64,000 nt of DNA from Bacteroidales bacterium UBA3843 (GTDB lineage Bacteria; Bacteroidota; Bacteroidia; Bacteroidales; Paludibacteraceae). Below are positions 16,455 to 24,813 of the stretch, in pieces. Below the pieces are notes generated by a model. It saw only the letters and a program-made list of their open reading frames with translations. It did no database searches and was not told where the DNA came from. Each line of letters starts with the position of its first letter. Positions within the stretch are counted from its first letter, which is position 1. The DNA is taken from assembly GCA_002392745.1 (NCBI GenBank), contig DGHR01000014.1, forward strand, positions 257,630 through 321,629. Direction: 5' to 3'. The position numbers were made by a program, and so were the translations under genes.

Positions 16455-17744
16455 ATGAAACGTTGCCTATCAATCATATTGTTTTGTATCTTGGCTTTGA
16501 CGGCTGTAGCTCAGACGCCCGCCTATGTGCCGGCGGGAAGCGATTCATGCGAGATAGTGCGCCAGGGTATTAAAGCGCCCTATTACTACTGCGACTGCCG
16601 CGAGAACTCCAACACTTTTGCATTCCCGCTGGTTACGGAGATCAAGGATACAGTATGGTATACGGCTACGGTGGACGACCTCAAACGGGGTATCTCCGCC
16701 TATTGGTTTTCCAATTGCTCCGTCACGATGGAGGTCTATGCCTTCTGCGCCAGCAAGGACCCGACTTTCAGCATGACCATCGGTAAGAACCAGATGCGTG
16801 ACTTGGATGTAGCGATGATTAATCAGAAACTGGACGAGATGGGCGAAACGGCGAGGATGATGGCGCAGACGCTGACTCCCCATATGCGTGTGTATCCCAA
16901 TGGAGGCACCGGCAAGGTATATTGCTATCCTTACGACCAGGGACCTCTCTCCACATGCGAGGACCCGCTGCCTCTGCTCCCCAGGATGACCATCGTTACC
17001 AACCATCCCGAGACGGTCTATCGCCTGGCATATACCAATATCGCTTCCACAGGCAAGGCCTTCATCCATTGGAAGCAGAAAAAGAACCTGCCGTGCGAAG
17101 TGTGGCTGACCAAAGGGGACTGCGAGGGAGAAGAGATAGGACGCGCGCAACTCAGCGACTCGCTCCATGTCTATATGCCCGATTCGGCGGCGCTGGTCCG
17201 GGCTCGCAATGACAAACAGGATGTATGGGTGCACGTCAAGCATGCGGCGGACATCACCGGACGCCTCTATTACTACAACAACCCCGTACTGCTGGAACCG
17301 ACCGCCAAGAAAGGCACGGTTTGCCAAGGCAAGACACAGAAAATCAACCTGCGCACCTATGCTTCGGATACCGTCTTCACGGATATGGTCTGGGTGGCGA
17401 AAGATACACTCCAGCCGGTTAATATGAACCTCAAGTTCACGGAGCCGAAGCCGGAATACGATACCATACATATTGATGCCTCCACTCTCTCGCGAGGATA
17501 CCGCTATACCCCCTCCGGTACTATCCTGTACGAGTATGGAGATACCACAATCACTATCACCAAGGCAAATACATGTACCCGCGTAATCCGGCTTACCGTA
17601 CAGACGCCGTCCGCTAATCAGGCACTCGACAATCTGCAAACTGCTTTGCCTGCACGCAAACAGATACAGGACGGACAAGTGTTCATCATCATTGATGACC
17701 GCAAATACACGATATTGGGACAACAAATCAGAATCAAACAATAA
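16455..17744 (+). CDS. Secreted protein with a VWY-type domain and C-terminal LG motif
   Basis: 429 residues with an N-terminal signal peptide (CLSIILFCILALTAVAQ). The mature part begins with a DTVWYTATV segment related to the repeat unit of the 1653-residue neighbour. Paired cysteines are frequent. The C-terminus IQDGQVFIIIDDRKYTILG matches the tail of the preceding protein. It starts 31 bases after that gene and 36 bases precede the next, so all are probably one transcript. No catalytic motif; role in the cell envelope or on the surface inferred from export and context. Confidence 0.65.
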   Translation: MKRCLSIILFCILALTAVAQTPAYVPAGSDSCEIVRQGIKAPYYYCDCRENSNTFAFPLVTEIKDTVWYTATVDDLKRGISAYWFSNCSVTMEVYAFCASKDPTFSMTIGKNQMRDLDVAMINQKLDEMGETARMMAQTLTPHMRVYPNGGTGKVYCYPYDQGPLSTCEDPLPLLPRMTIVTNHPETVYRLAYTNIASTGKAFIHWKQKKNLPCEVWLTKGDCEGEEIGRAQLSDSLHVYMPDSAALVRARNDKQDVWVHVKHAADITGRLYYYNNPVLLEPTAKKGTVCQGKTQKINLRTYASDTVFTDMVWVAKDTLQPVNMNLKFTEPKPEYDTIHIDASTLSRGYRYTPSGTILYEYGDTTITITKANTCTRVIRLTVQTPSANQALDNLQTALPARKQIQDGQVFIIIDDRKYTILGQQIRIKQ

Positions 17745-17780
17745 ATTAACACTATTATTATTAACTAATTACCAAAATTC

Positions 17781-20700
17781 ATGAAAAAGTTTTTACTACT
17801 AATCGCTGCTGTGCTGACGACCATCACCGCTATGGCCATCGGTGACAACTCCGGTAGTACCAAAGCGAATGCGATTGAATTTAACTGGGAAGACGGTAAT
17901 GTGCATGAGAGCGGTACCAAATGGTATCGTGTGCTCCTGGACCCGCTGTACGAGGAGGAGAACCCGTCGTTGAGTCTCTACATGACCAACCCCAGTCGTG
18001 ACAATTCAGTAGACGTGAGCATGGTTGCCACAGTGGCTGGTGAGACCGAGAGCAAGAGTTACACGATTGCTCCTCACCAAAACAAATCATGGGCTGCGAA
18101 CGCTTCGGCATTGGTTCGCATGAAACAGAAGGAGATCTACCTCACACTGACCTCCAACGGCAAAGTCATGCTGAGCGCAAAAGTGTTCGAATCTGCCGAT
18201 TTGGATGAGACCTGTAAGGACGCGAAAACACTTAGTTGGACCACCGACCAGGCACAGACAAAAGGCTATGCCGCTTGGTGGAAAGTAGACTTGACGGATT
18301 TCAAGACGACAACCAAGAAGGACGCTCGCCTTTGCATCACCAACACCGGTTCCGGCGAACTGACCCTCATTTTGGGACAGTCGTACGACTGCCCGTCTAG
18401 CGGTTTGACCAACCGTACACTCAAAGTGGCTGCCGGTCAGACTATTTACGACACCATTCCGGGTTCTACACTCAAGAGCCTCACTTCGGATGAGTTCTAT
18501 TTTAGTCTGGAGAACAACCAGCCGCTTAAGTTCCGTATCGAGGAAATCGACCAACCGACAACTCCCGTTATCTCGGGTTCGGCCACAACGATTCATGTGA
18601 CGGACAATTTCATGATTTCCGCTGGTACTCACCTCTACCGCATAGAAGTGGCTGAGATGGATTCTTCCAAGAAGTACGAACCGGAGTTCACCTATCGCAA
18701 CGAGGGTTCGGCAGCCGCCAACGTGGTAGTCAAAGAAGCCTACGAGAACCCCGCTTATAGTGCTGTAACCAACCGTTACGACATTGCAGCCGATGCGGAG
18801 GAGATTGTTGTGTACAAGAAGAACCTGTTGGACGATATCGTCGATTCGGTAGAATACATCTATCTCTTAGTCAATACCGACCAGGAAATCCATTTCTCCG
18901 GACGCTGGAAACATGTCCGCGAAGGTAAGGCTTGTAAGACCAACATTGACTTCGACTGGGAGAATGGTCATACACAGGCTGCGCGTACCACCCAATGGTA
19001 TGCTATCGACGTAACGGATGCGAAAGCCGATATGAAGGACATTATCGTCTTTGTTCGCAATGACGGCTCCGACAAGGCTACTGTCAAGGCTTCGGTGGCA
19101 TTCAGCTGCCCATATATTGACCTGCAGGAGATTACCCGTACCATCACTCCGGGCTCTACCACGCAGAAGAAAGTCACCTATTCCACCTATGCGATGATGT
19201 CTGATACCGTATGGGCAGGCGTAGAGACCAACCAACCTATCAAGATTTGGGTGGACACCGTTCCTACTACCATGAAGGAACCCGACGAGGCCTGCTTGAC
19301 CGCTAAGGAGTTCAACTGGGAGGACGGAGAGCGCCAGAATGCCTTGGATACCGTTTGGTATAAGATAGGTATGAACAGCGTACGCAGCCTCAAACAGTTC
19401 CCCACGGTCTATGTACACAATCTGGGCAGTGCGCAGGCAACTGTCTATGGTGAATTGTCGCTGGAATGCCCCGACTCTATCGAGAATGAGAAACGCAGCA
19501 TCACGATTGCGGCTAACGGTACATACAGCAAGGAAATCTCGCGCAATATGTTCGAGAATATCAAGGCTGATACCGTTTACCTGCGTGTGGTGGCAACACA
19601 AGAGGTTTCCTTCGAAATCCGTCTGACCGAAGAGGCCGAGGGTGCCAGCTGTGCTTCCGCTATCCGTTTCAACTGGGTTTCCGGAAACGACCAGGCGGCT
19701 GATGCCAACCTCTGGTATGCTGTGGATATGAAGGAAGCGATGAAGAGCGACAAGGATGTAGAAGTCAAACTGGTGAACAAGGGTAACGCCACCTGCAAAG
19801 GTACTGCATGGTTGGCTTATACCTGTCCGTTTGAGTCGCACCAGGATGCCAACTTCTCGCTCGATGCAAAGCAGACCAAAACAAAGACACTGCCTCACAG
19901 CATGTTTGAGACCCTGGAGGACAGCGTTTTGTATGTCCGCATGATTGGCAATACGGCTCTTCATTTCGAAGCACGCCTCGTAGACCCTGCACCATTCGAC
20001 ACTATCGATTGCTCCACACTCACGTTTATCGATTTGGAGTGGAATAAGATGTATACCCAGACTGCTGATACCGTTTGGTATCTGCTCTCCGGTGACGTGC
20101 TGAAATCGCTGGATACGCTGACTACCACCCCGCAGATATACGTACATGATCTCTCGGGCGCAAGCAACACTATCAAGGCCGAGGTGGCTTATCATTGCCC
20201 CATCACCTCTACGATGATGAGCAAGACCAATACCTTCTCTGCCGGTCAGGAACTCACCAAACTGATTGAGCGTGGTACAATCGAACAAGTCATCAAGAAG
20301 GATAGCGTACTTGTTCGGCTGATTGGCGCAGGCCAGTTTGAGTTTAAGGCTGAATTGGTGAACCCGAATACCGGTAACGACCGTATGCATGCTGTTAAAC
20401 TCACCATCGGCGAAAACTATGAGCAAGAGGCCAATACCACAATGTGGTACAAGGTGGATACCAAAGAGTGGAAGGCGGATGACTCGCTCCATGGCAAGAG
20501 TCTGCATATGACTACCAAGAACAAGGGCGGAAACGCGGAAATCAAGATTGCCGCTTACGAGGATGTTTCCGAGGATGACTTACTGGAAGACCATGGCAAA
20601 CGTTCGATTCCTGCAGGCAAGAGCGTTTCGCGTAACTTCCCTGCTTATGCAGTGTATGCGCTCAACGACTTTGAACTGTACTTTAAGGTGACCACCAACC

Positions 20701-22742
20701 AGCCGATGACTTTCAGCACCTCTACCAGCGACTATGCTACCGCTGCTGCTGATCCGACTCAGGCTGATGCCAAACTGGCTGTGCCGAATGTGGATTACAA
20801 GGTAGAGACCGGTACATCATGGTTTGCTATCTGTGCACCCTACATCCGCAACAACTATAAACTGACGGATGCCAGCAACGTGGTATTCACCAACCCCAAT
20901 GGCTCGGATGCTAAGGTAACCGTCTTGGCTACCTTCCAGGACGAACTGACCTACAAGGTACCCGAGCGCACACGTACAATCGGGGCAGGCAAGTCCTATA
21001 CCAAGACTTTCAAGGAGTTGGTTGACAAGGGTATTGAGAAAGCCGGATTCAGTTACTCGGTTAGCAGTACGGACGAAACGTATATCGATGAGATGCTCCG
21101 CAAGTTCCTGACGGCTGACTCTGTTACCGCCTATGTGCGCGTGACAACCGACCAGCCGCTGAATATCCGCATCAATACACCGCAAACAACCGGTGAGTCC
21201 TGCGCCAATGGCATGCCGTTCGATTGGGAACACGGTAATGTAAACCCGGCCGGTCAAAAGACGTGGTACGTTGTTGAATTGGATAGCGCGAAAGTACCTG
21301 AAGGCAAGGACCTCCGTCTCCATGTGGAGAATTGGGAGGAAACCTCCACTACCGATGCCAAGGCTATTCTCTACTTCGACTGTGACTCTGCTTCTATCAA
21401 GACAATCGACTATACGCTTGAGCCCGCGCAGGATATGTGGAAGGATATTGACCGTGACTTGCTGGTTTCTGTAGGTTCGGCTAATATGCTGATTGATTAT
21501 ACTTCCTCCAATACCACACGTATCTGGGTGGAGATAATCGATGAGAAACCGCGTGACTCGGTCGTTGTGCACGATACTGTACCTCTCTGTAACGGAGCTG
21601 AGTATATCGACCCCTACACGCACGTAACTATCACAGTCGACTCGACCGACCAGACTACTATCTTCTGGCGCGACAGTTTCGAGTTCCGCAACGATACGGC
21701 TATGGCTATGTGGGATTCGATTGTCTACACCCATGTGGTTGTATTGCAAGACCCGCAGATGTATCTCATCGACTCGATTGCTGACCAGCCTGTTATCAAA
21801 CGTGGTGAAGTTATCGACTACGCTGCCGCAGATACATGGCTTCAGACGCAGTTGGAGAACGAGCGTACCGATTCAATCAAGATTGCCGATACTATCCTCT
21901 GGGAGTATAGTCTCAATGGCACGGACTTCGAACCGATTCCTCTGACTCCGCTCTCTACCGAGGCTGTTGTTCTGCGATACCTGATTGTTACGGAATGTGA
22001 AGACACTGTCACCAGTGAATTGTTCTATAACACCGTACGCGACACGCTCGATACCGTTGTCTGCAACTATTTTGTATGGCACAACGAGCTGCCGCTGTTG
22101 CCGGCTAATGACTCTACATACAAGGAGACCACTCTGGATTCGATTACTTATCCGCTGACTAACGGATGTGATAGTATCGCATTCCTCAACCTGACAGTCA
22201 ACAGCCCGTTGGTTGATACTCTGGAGGCTGTGGCTAAGTATGGCAACCGTCTGCTGATGATTAACCTGAATGCTATCAAGGAGTCTACCTCCTGGAATCT
22301 GCCGGATTCCATTGATGATGGTTATGTGACCTGGTATCGCGTGGAAGCATCCGGAGATGTAGAGGCTGGTAAAGGATACTATATCACCAACAACGGCGAA
22401 CCGATGGTAGGTGAGTATTACGCTGTCATCAGTATTCCTGGCAGTGATGGCTCGTGTGGCAATCTGGGTTATACCAACCACCTTGTATGCGAGGCTCCGG
22501 CTGGAGCTCCGGCATTGATGCCTTCGCTCGCACAGCCCGGAGAAAATATCCGGATTGTCAATCTGGATCCGGCTCAGGAGACTATTATTCGCATCTATTC
22601 TACCGAAGGACTGATACAAAGTATCTACACCGTACGCGGAGAGAAGAACTTTACTATCAAGGCCGCTGCAGACCATGGATTCTACTTAGTAGAACTGAGC
22701 AATGATAGCATGAAATCAACCTTACGTTATATTGTTAAATAA
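17781..22742 (+). CDS. Large T9SS-secreted protein with about ten VWY beta-sandwich repeats
   Basis: 1653 residues with a signal peptide (LLLIAAVLTTITAMA). Residues about 30-1260 form about ten repeats of roughly 120 residues, each opening with a variant of FNWEDG...Q...DTVWYKI and containing a Cys-rich strand pair; examples begin near residues 31, 150, 386, 506, 623, 741, 867 and 1140. Residues about 1290-1560 are a linker with one NGCDSIAFLNLTV module like those of the gene at 14951. The C-terminal 70 residues (IRIYSTEG, GFYLVELSNDS, LRYIVK) fit a type A T9SS sorting domain. The repeats resemble pre-peptidase C-terminal beta-sandwiches in outline. Likely a long, fibre-like surface protein. 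Confidence 0.75.
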   Translation: MKKFLLLIAAVLTTITAMAIGDNSGSTKANAIEFNWEDGNVHESGTKWYRVLLDPLYEEENPSLSLYMTNPSRDNSVDVSMVATVAGETESKSYTIAPHQNKSWAANASALVRMKQKEIYLTLTSNGKVMLSAKVFESADLDETCKDAKTLSWTTDQAQTKGYAAWWKVDLTDFKTTTKKDARLCITNTGSGELTLILGQSYDCPSSGLTNRTLKVAAGQTIYDTIPGSTLKSLTSDEFYFSLENNQPLKFRIEEIDQPTTPVISGSATTIHVTDNFMISAGTHLYRIEVAEMDSSKKYEPEFTYRNEGSAAANVVVKEAYENPAYSAVTNRYDIAADAEEIVVYKKNLLDDIVDSVEYIYLLVNTDQEIHFSGRWKHVREGKACKTNIDFDWENGHTQAARTTQWYAIDVTDAKADMKDIIVFVRNDGSDKATVKASVAFSCPYIDLQEITRTITPGSTTQKKVTYSTYAMMSDTVWAGVETNQPIKIWVDTVPTTMKEPDEACLTAKEFNWEDGERQNALDTVWYKIGMNSVRSLKQFPTVYVHNLGSAQATVYGELSLECPDSIENEKRSITIAANGTYSKEISRNMFENIKADTVYLRVVATQEVSFEIRLTEEAEGASCASAIRFNWVSGNDQAADANLWYAVDMKEAMKSDKDVEVKLVNKGNATCKGTAWLAYTCPFESHQDANFSLDAKQTKTKTLPHSMFETLEDSVLYVRMIGNTALHFEARLVDPAPFDTIDCSTLTFIDLEWNKMYTQTADTVWYLLSGDVLKSLDTLTTTPQIYVHDLSGASNTIKAEVAYHCPITSTMMSKTNTFSAGQELTKLIERGTIEQVIKKDSVLVRLIGAGQFEFKAELVNPNTGNDRMHAVKLTIGENYEQEANTTMWYKVDTKEWKADDSLHGKSLHMTTKNKGGNAEIKIAAYEDVSEDDLLEDHGKRSIPAGKSVSRNFPAYAVYALNDFELYFKVTTNQPMTFSTSTSDYATAAADPTQADAKLAVPNVDYKVETGTSWFAICAPYIRNNYKLTDASNVVFTNPNGSDAKVTVLATFQDELTYKVPERTRTIGAGKSYTKTFKELVDKGIEKAGFSYSVSSTDETYIDEMLRKFLTADSVTAYVRVTTDQPLNIRINTPQTTGESCANGMPFDWEHGNVNPAGQKTWYVVELDSAKVPEGKDLRLHVENWEETSTTDAKAILYFDCDSASIKTIDYTLEPAQDMWKDIDRDLLVSVGSANMLIDYTSSNTTRIWVEIIDEKPRDSVVVHDTVPLCNGAEYIDPYTHVTITVDSTDQTTIFWRDSFEFRNDTAMAMWDSIVYTHVVVLQDPQMYLIDSIADQPVIKRGEVIDYAAADTWLQTQLENERTDSIKIADTILWEYSLNGTDFEPIPLTPLSTEAVVLRYLIVTECEDTVTSELFYNTVRDTLDTVVCNYFVWHNELPLLPANDSTYKETTLDSITYPLTNGCDSIAFLNLTVNSPLVDTLEAVAKYGNRLLMINLNAIKESTSWNLPDSIDDGYVTWYRVEASGDVEAGKGYYITNNGEPMVGEYYAVISIPGSDGSCGNLGYTNHLVCEAPAGAPALMPSLAQPGENIRIVNLDPAQETIIRIYSTEGLIQSIYTVRGEKNFTIKAAADHGFYLVELSNDSMKSTLRYIVK

Positions 22743-22746
22743 GAAT

Positions 22747-22752
22747 AGGAGG
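22747..22752 (+). promoter_or_regulatory. Canonical Shine-Dalgarno site (unusual here)
   Basis: AGGAGG seven bases before the ATG at 22760. Most starts in this window have only A-rich upstream sequence, as is usual in Bacteroidota. Confidence 0.6.
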
Positions 22753-22759
22753 TAGCACA

Positions 22760-24109
22760 ATGAAGACTATAAAATCAATTCTGATTGCAGCCACCTTGAT
22801 ATGCGCATCTGCCGTGTCGACTATGTCGGCACAGCAGGCTGCCGAACCCGCTAAACAACACGAGTTCAAAGTGGCAATTGGCGACTCCGTTATGATTAAG
22901 CGCGAGTGCCAACAGTACCTCACCGGTGAGAGACCTTCTGTTTGGGTATGGGACAAGGTTCATACTGTCCGTCAGCTCGGAACAAAACGTTTCCCTGATG
23001 GTGTCCTGCTGATGAACATCTACTCTTGGATGTGCGAAGACTGCTTGATTCCTGTCAACAACAACAAAGCGCTGCAAGATAGTATCGCAACAGCTCAAGC
23101 CGACCCGGCTCAGGCTGCTGCTGAAGAGGCTCGCCGCGCTGCTGAGCAAGCAAGACAGGACTCTATCGCTGCTGCACAAGCTGTTGCGGACAGCATTGCG
23201 GCTGCTGAGGCGGAGATAGCTGCTGCGGCCGAGAAGGCTAAGCAGGACTCTATCAAGTCCGAGCAGAAGTTCAAACATAACTATGACCGCTTTACGATTG
23301 GAGTACGCGGCGGTGCCGCTGGTTTGCTCCATAGCGTGATAAACGGTAATTGGACATGTGGCTTTGATGCTATGTTGGACTTGCAATACGCACACTATTG
23401 GGCGAAGGACGGACGACCCGTTGACCTGGGTATCATCGTTGGACTGGGAGTGGGTTATTCACGCAGCGGTATGAAGGCTGCTGTAGATACAGCCTATACC
23501 GTTAATACCGTGGATGGTGATATCAATTACAACTTGAAGGCCGACCAGGTAAAAGAGCATGACGGACAAATCCAGTTGGAAGTTCCGGTATTGTTCTCCT
23601 TGATACATGACAACGGTTTGTTCTTCAACGTCGGTCCGAAGTTCATGTTGCCGGTATATACGCCGTATGACCAGACAATCAGCAATCCGCAAATCAACGC
23701 CTATTTCCCGGAGGAAGGTATCAATGTCTCCAACGAGGTGATTACCGGTTTCCTCAAGGACGACCAGATGACCAACAAGGGTACCGACAACGGCAACCAG
23801 TTCTCCATCAATGTTATGCTGACTGCCGAACTGGGATATGAGTGGGTACTGAAGAGCGGTAATTCACTTGGTTTGGGTGCATATGCCAACTACTGTGTAT
23901 ACAATAGTTTCGGCAATAGCACTAAGGCCAAGTCGCTGATGGATGTTACGCCTCCTTCAGGCACCGGAGTAGCTTCGGTGGACGTGTTGTCTGCTACCAA
24001 GACATACGCGGATAAACTCGGCTATTTTGATGCTGGTATCAAGTTGGCATACCATTTCAATTTCCCCAAGAAACAGTATAAGAAGTATAGAGATTCTAAG
24101 TTGTTTTAA
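22760..24109 (+). CDS. Outer-membrane beta-barrel protein with Ala-rich coiled coil
   Basis: 449 residues. Signal peptide (IAATLICASAVSTMSA), an N-terminal domain of about 80 residues containing two cysteines (WMCEDCLIPVN), an Ala/Gln/Asp-rich helical stretch of repeated QDSIAAAQ-type heptads (residues about 105-175), then a beta-barrel beginning RFTIGVRGGAAGL and ending in amphipathic strands with LAYHFNFPKK near the C-terminus. The layout fits an outer-membrane porin-like anchor with a periplasmic stalk, but no OmpA peptidoglycan-binding domain is seen. It follows the repeat protein by 17 bases and is the only clear integral outer-membrane protein of the block, so it may anchor the secreted partners. 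Confidence 0.7.
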   Translation: MKTIKSILIAATLICASAVSTMSAQQAAEPAKQHEFKVAIGDSVMIKRECQQYLTGERPSVWVWDKVHTVRQLGTKRFPDGVLLMNIYSWMCEDCLIPVNNNKALQDSIATAQADPAQAAAEEARRAAEQARQDSIAAAQAVADSIAAAEAEIAAAAEKAKQDSIKSEQKFKHNYDRFTIGVRGGAAGLLHSVINGNWTCGFDAMLDLQYAHYWAKDGRPVDLGIIVGLGVGYSRSGMKAAVDTAYTVNTVDGDINYNLKADQVKEHDGQIQLEVPVLFSLIHDNGLFFNVGPKFMLPVYTPYDQTISNPQINAYFPEEGINVSNEVITGFLKDDQMTNKGTDNGNQFSINVMLTAELGYEWVLKSGNSLGLGAYANYCVYNSFGNSTKAKSLMDVTPPSGTGVASVDVLSATKTYADKLGYFDAGIKLAYHFNFPKKQYKKYRDSKLF

Positions 24110-24116
24110 ACGTAAT

Positions 24117-24812
24117 ATGACGATACTATGTATCGAAACTAGTACATCGGTTTGTTCGGCCGCCGTCTGCAAAAACGGCGAGCCGATAGACCGGTGTATA
24201 TGTCGCGAGGGTAGCAACCATGCTCGGTTGCTACCCCGTTATATAGACCACCTGCTCCGCATAACGGCTGAGCAGGGACTGACAATGGATGCGGTAGCCG
24301 TCAGCGAAGGACCGGGTAGTTACACAGGACTTCGTATCGCTACCAGCACAGCCAAGGGACTATGCTATGGCATGCATGTCCCGTTGATACCTGTACCTAC
24401 ATTGCAATTGCTCTGTGCTGCCGCTGTCAGTTACATGCCAACGGGCATAGGTAGCGCTACTTTGTGCCCGATGATTGACGCACGCCGTATGGAGGTCTAT
24501 ACTGCAATGTATGATTCCGCCCTGCACGAACTGACTGAGACGGCACCCTTGGTGATTGAAGGAATTCAATCGTTGCCTCAGACGCAAGGAGAGGTGTATT
24601 ATTTTGGAGACGGAGCGGCGAAATGCCGGACTGTGTTGCAGGACCCGCATTGGCATATGATACCGGATATTATTCCGGAAGCACAATATATGGGGCTTTT
24701 GGCCGAGCAAAAAATCCGTGATGGATACGCAGGGGCTGATATCGCCTATTATGAACCGTTCTATTTGAAACAGTTCATAGCGGCTCAAAGCCATGTGAAA
24801 GGACTGAAATAA
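24117..24812 (+). CDS. tsaB: tRNA threonylcarbamoyladenosine biosynthesis protein TsaB
   Basis: 231 residues from the ATG at 24117. TsaB is the non-catalytic Kae1-like partner of TsaD in making t6A37 on ANN-decoding tRNAs. The N-terminus ILCIETSTSVCSAAV and the motif VSEGPGSYTGLRIATSTAKG are diagnostic. Length matches the family. It starts 7 bases after the outer-membrane protein gene and is followed after one base by the PorW-like gene, so it is a housekeeping gene embedded in the surface block. Confidence 0.93.
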   Translation: MTILCIETSTSVCSAAVCKNGEPIDRCICREGSNHARLLPRYIDHLLRITAEQGLTMDAVAVSEGPGSYTGLRIATSTAKGLCYGMHVPLIPVPTLQLLCAAAVSYMPTGIGSATLCPMIDARRMEVYTAMYDSALHELTETAPLVIEGIQSLPQTQGEVYYFGDGAAKCRTVLQDPHWHMIPDIIPEAQYMGLLAEQKIRDGYAGADIAYYEPFYLKQFIAAQSHVKGLK

Positions 24813-24813
24813 G

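Noticed and set aside
14870..17741. Long minus-strand open frames opposite the secreted protein genes (to 16477, and 16545-17741)
   Set aside because: The plus-strand products have signal peptides and shared C-terminal motifs; the antisense products have scattered Cys/Arg and no known motif.
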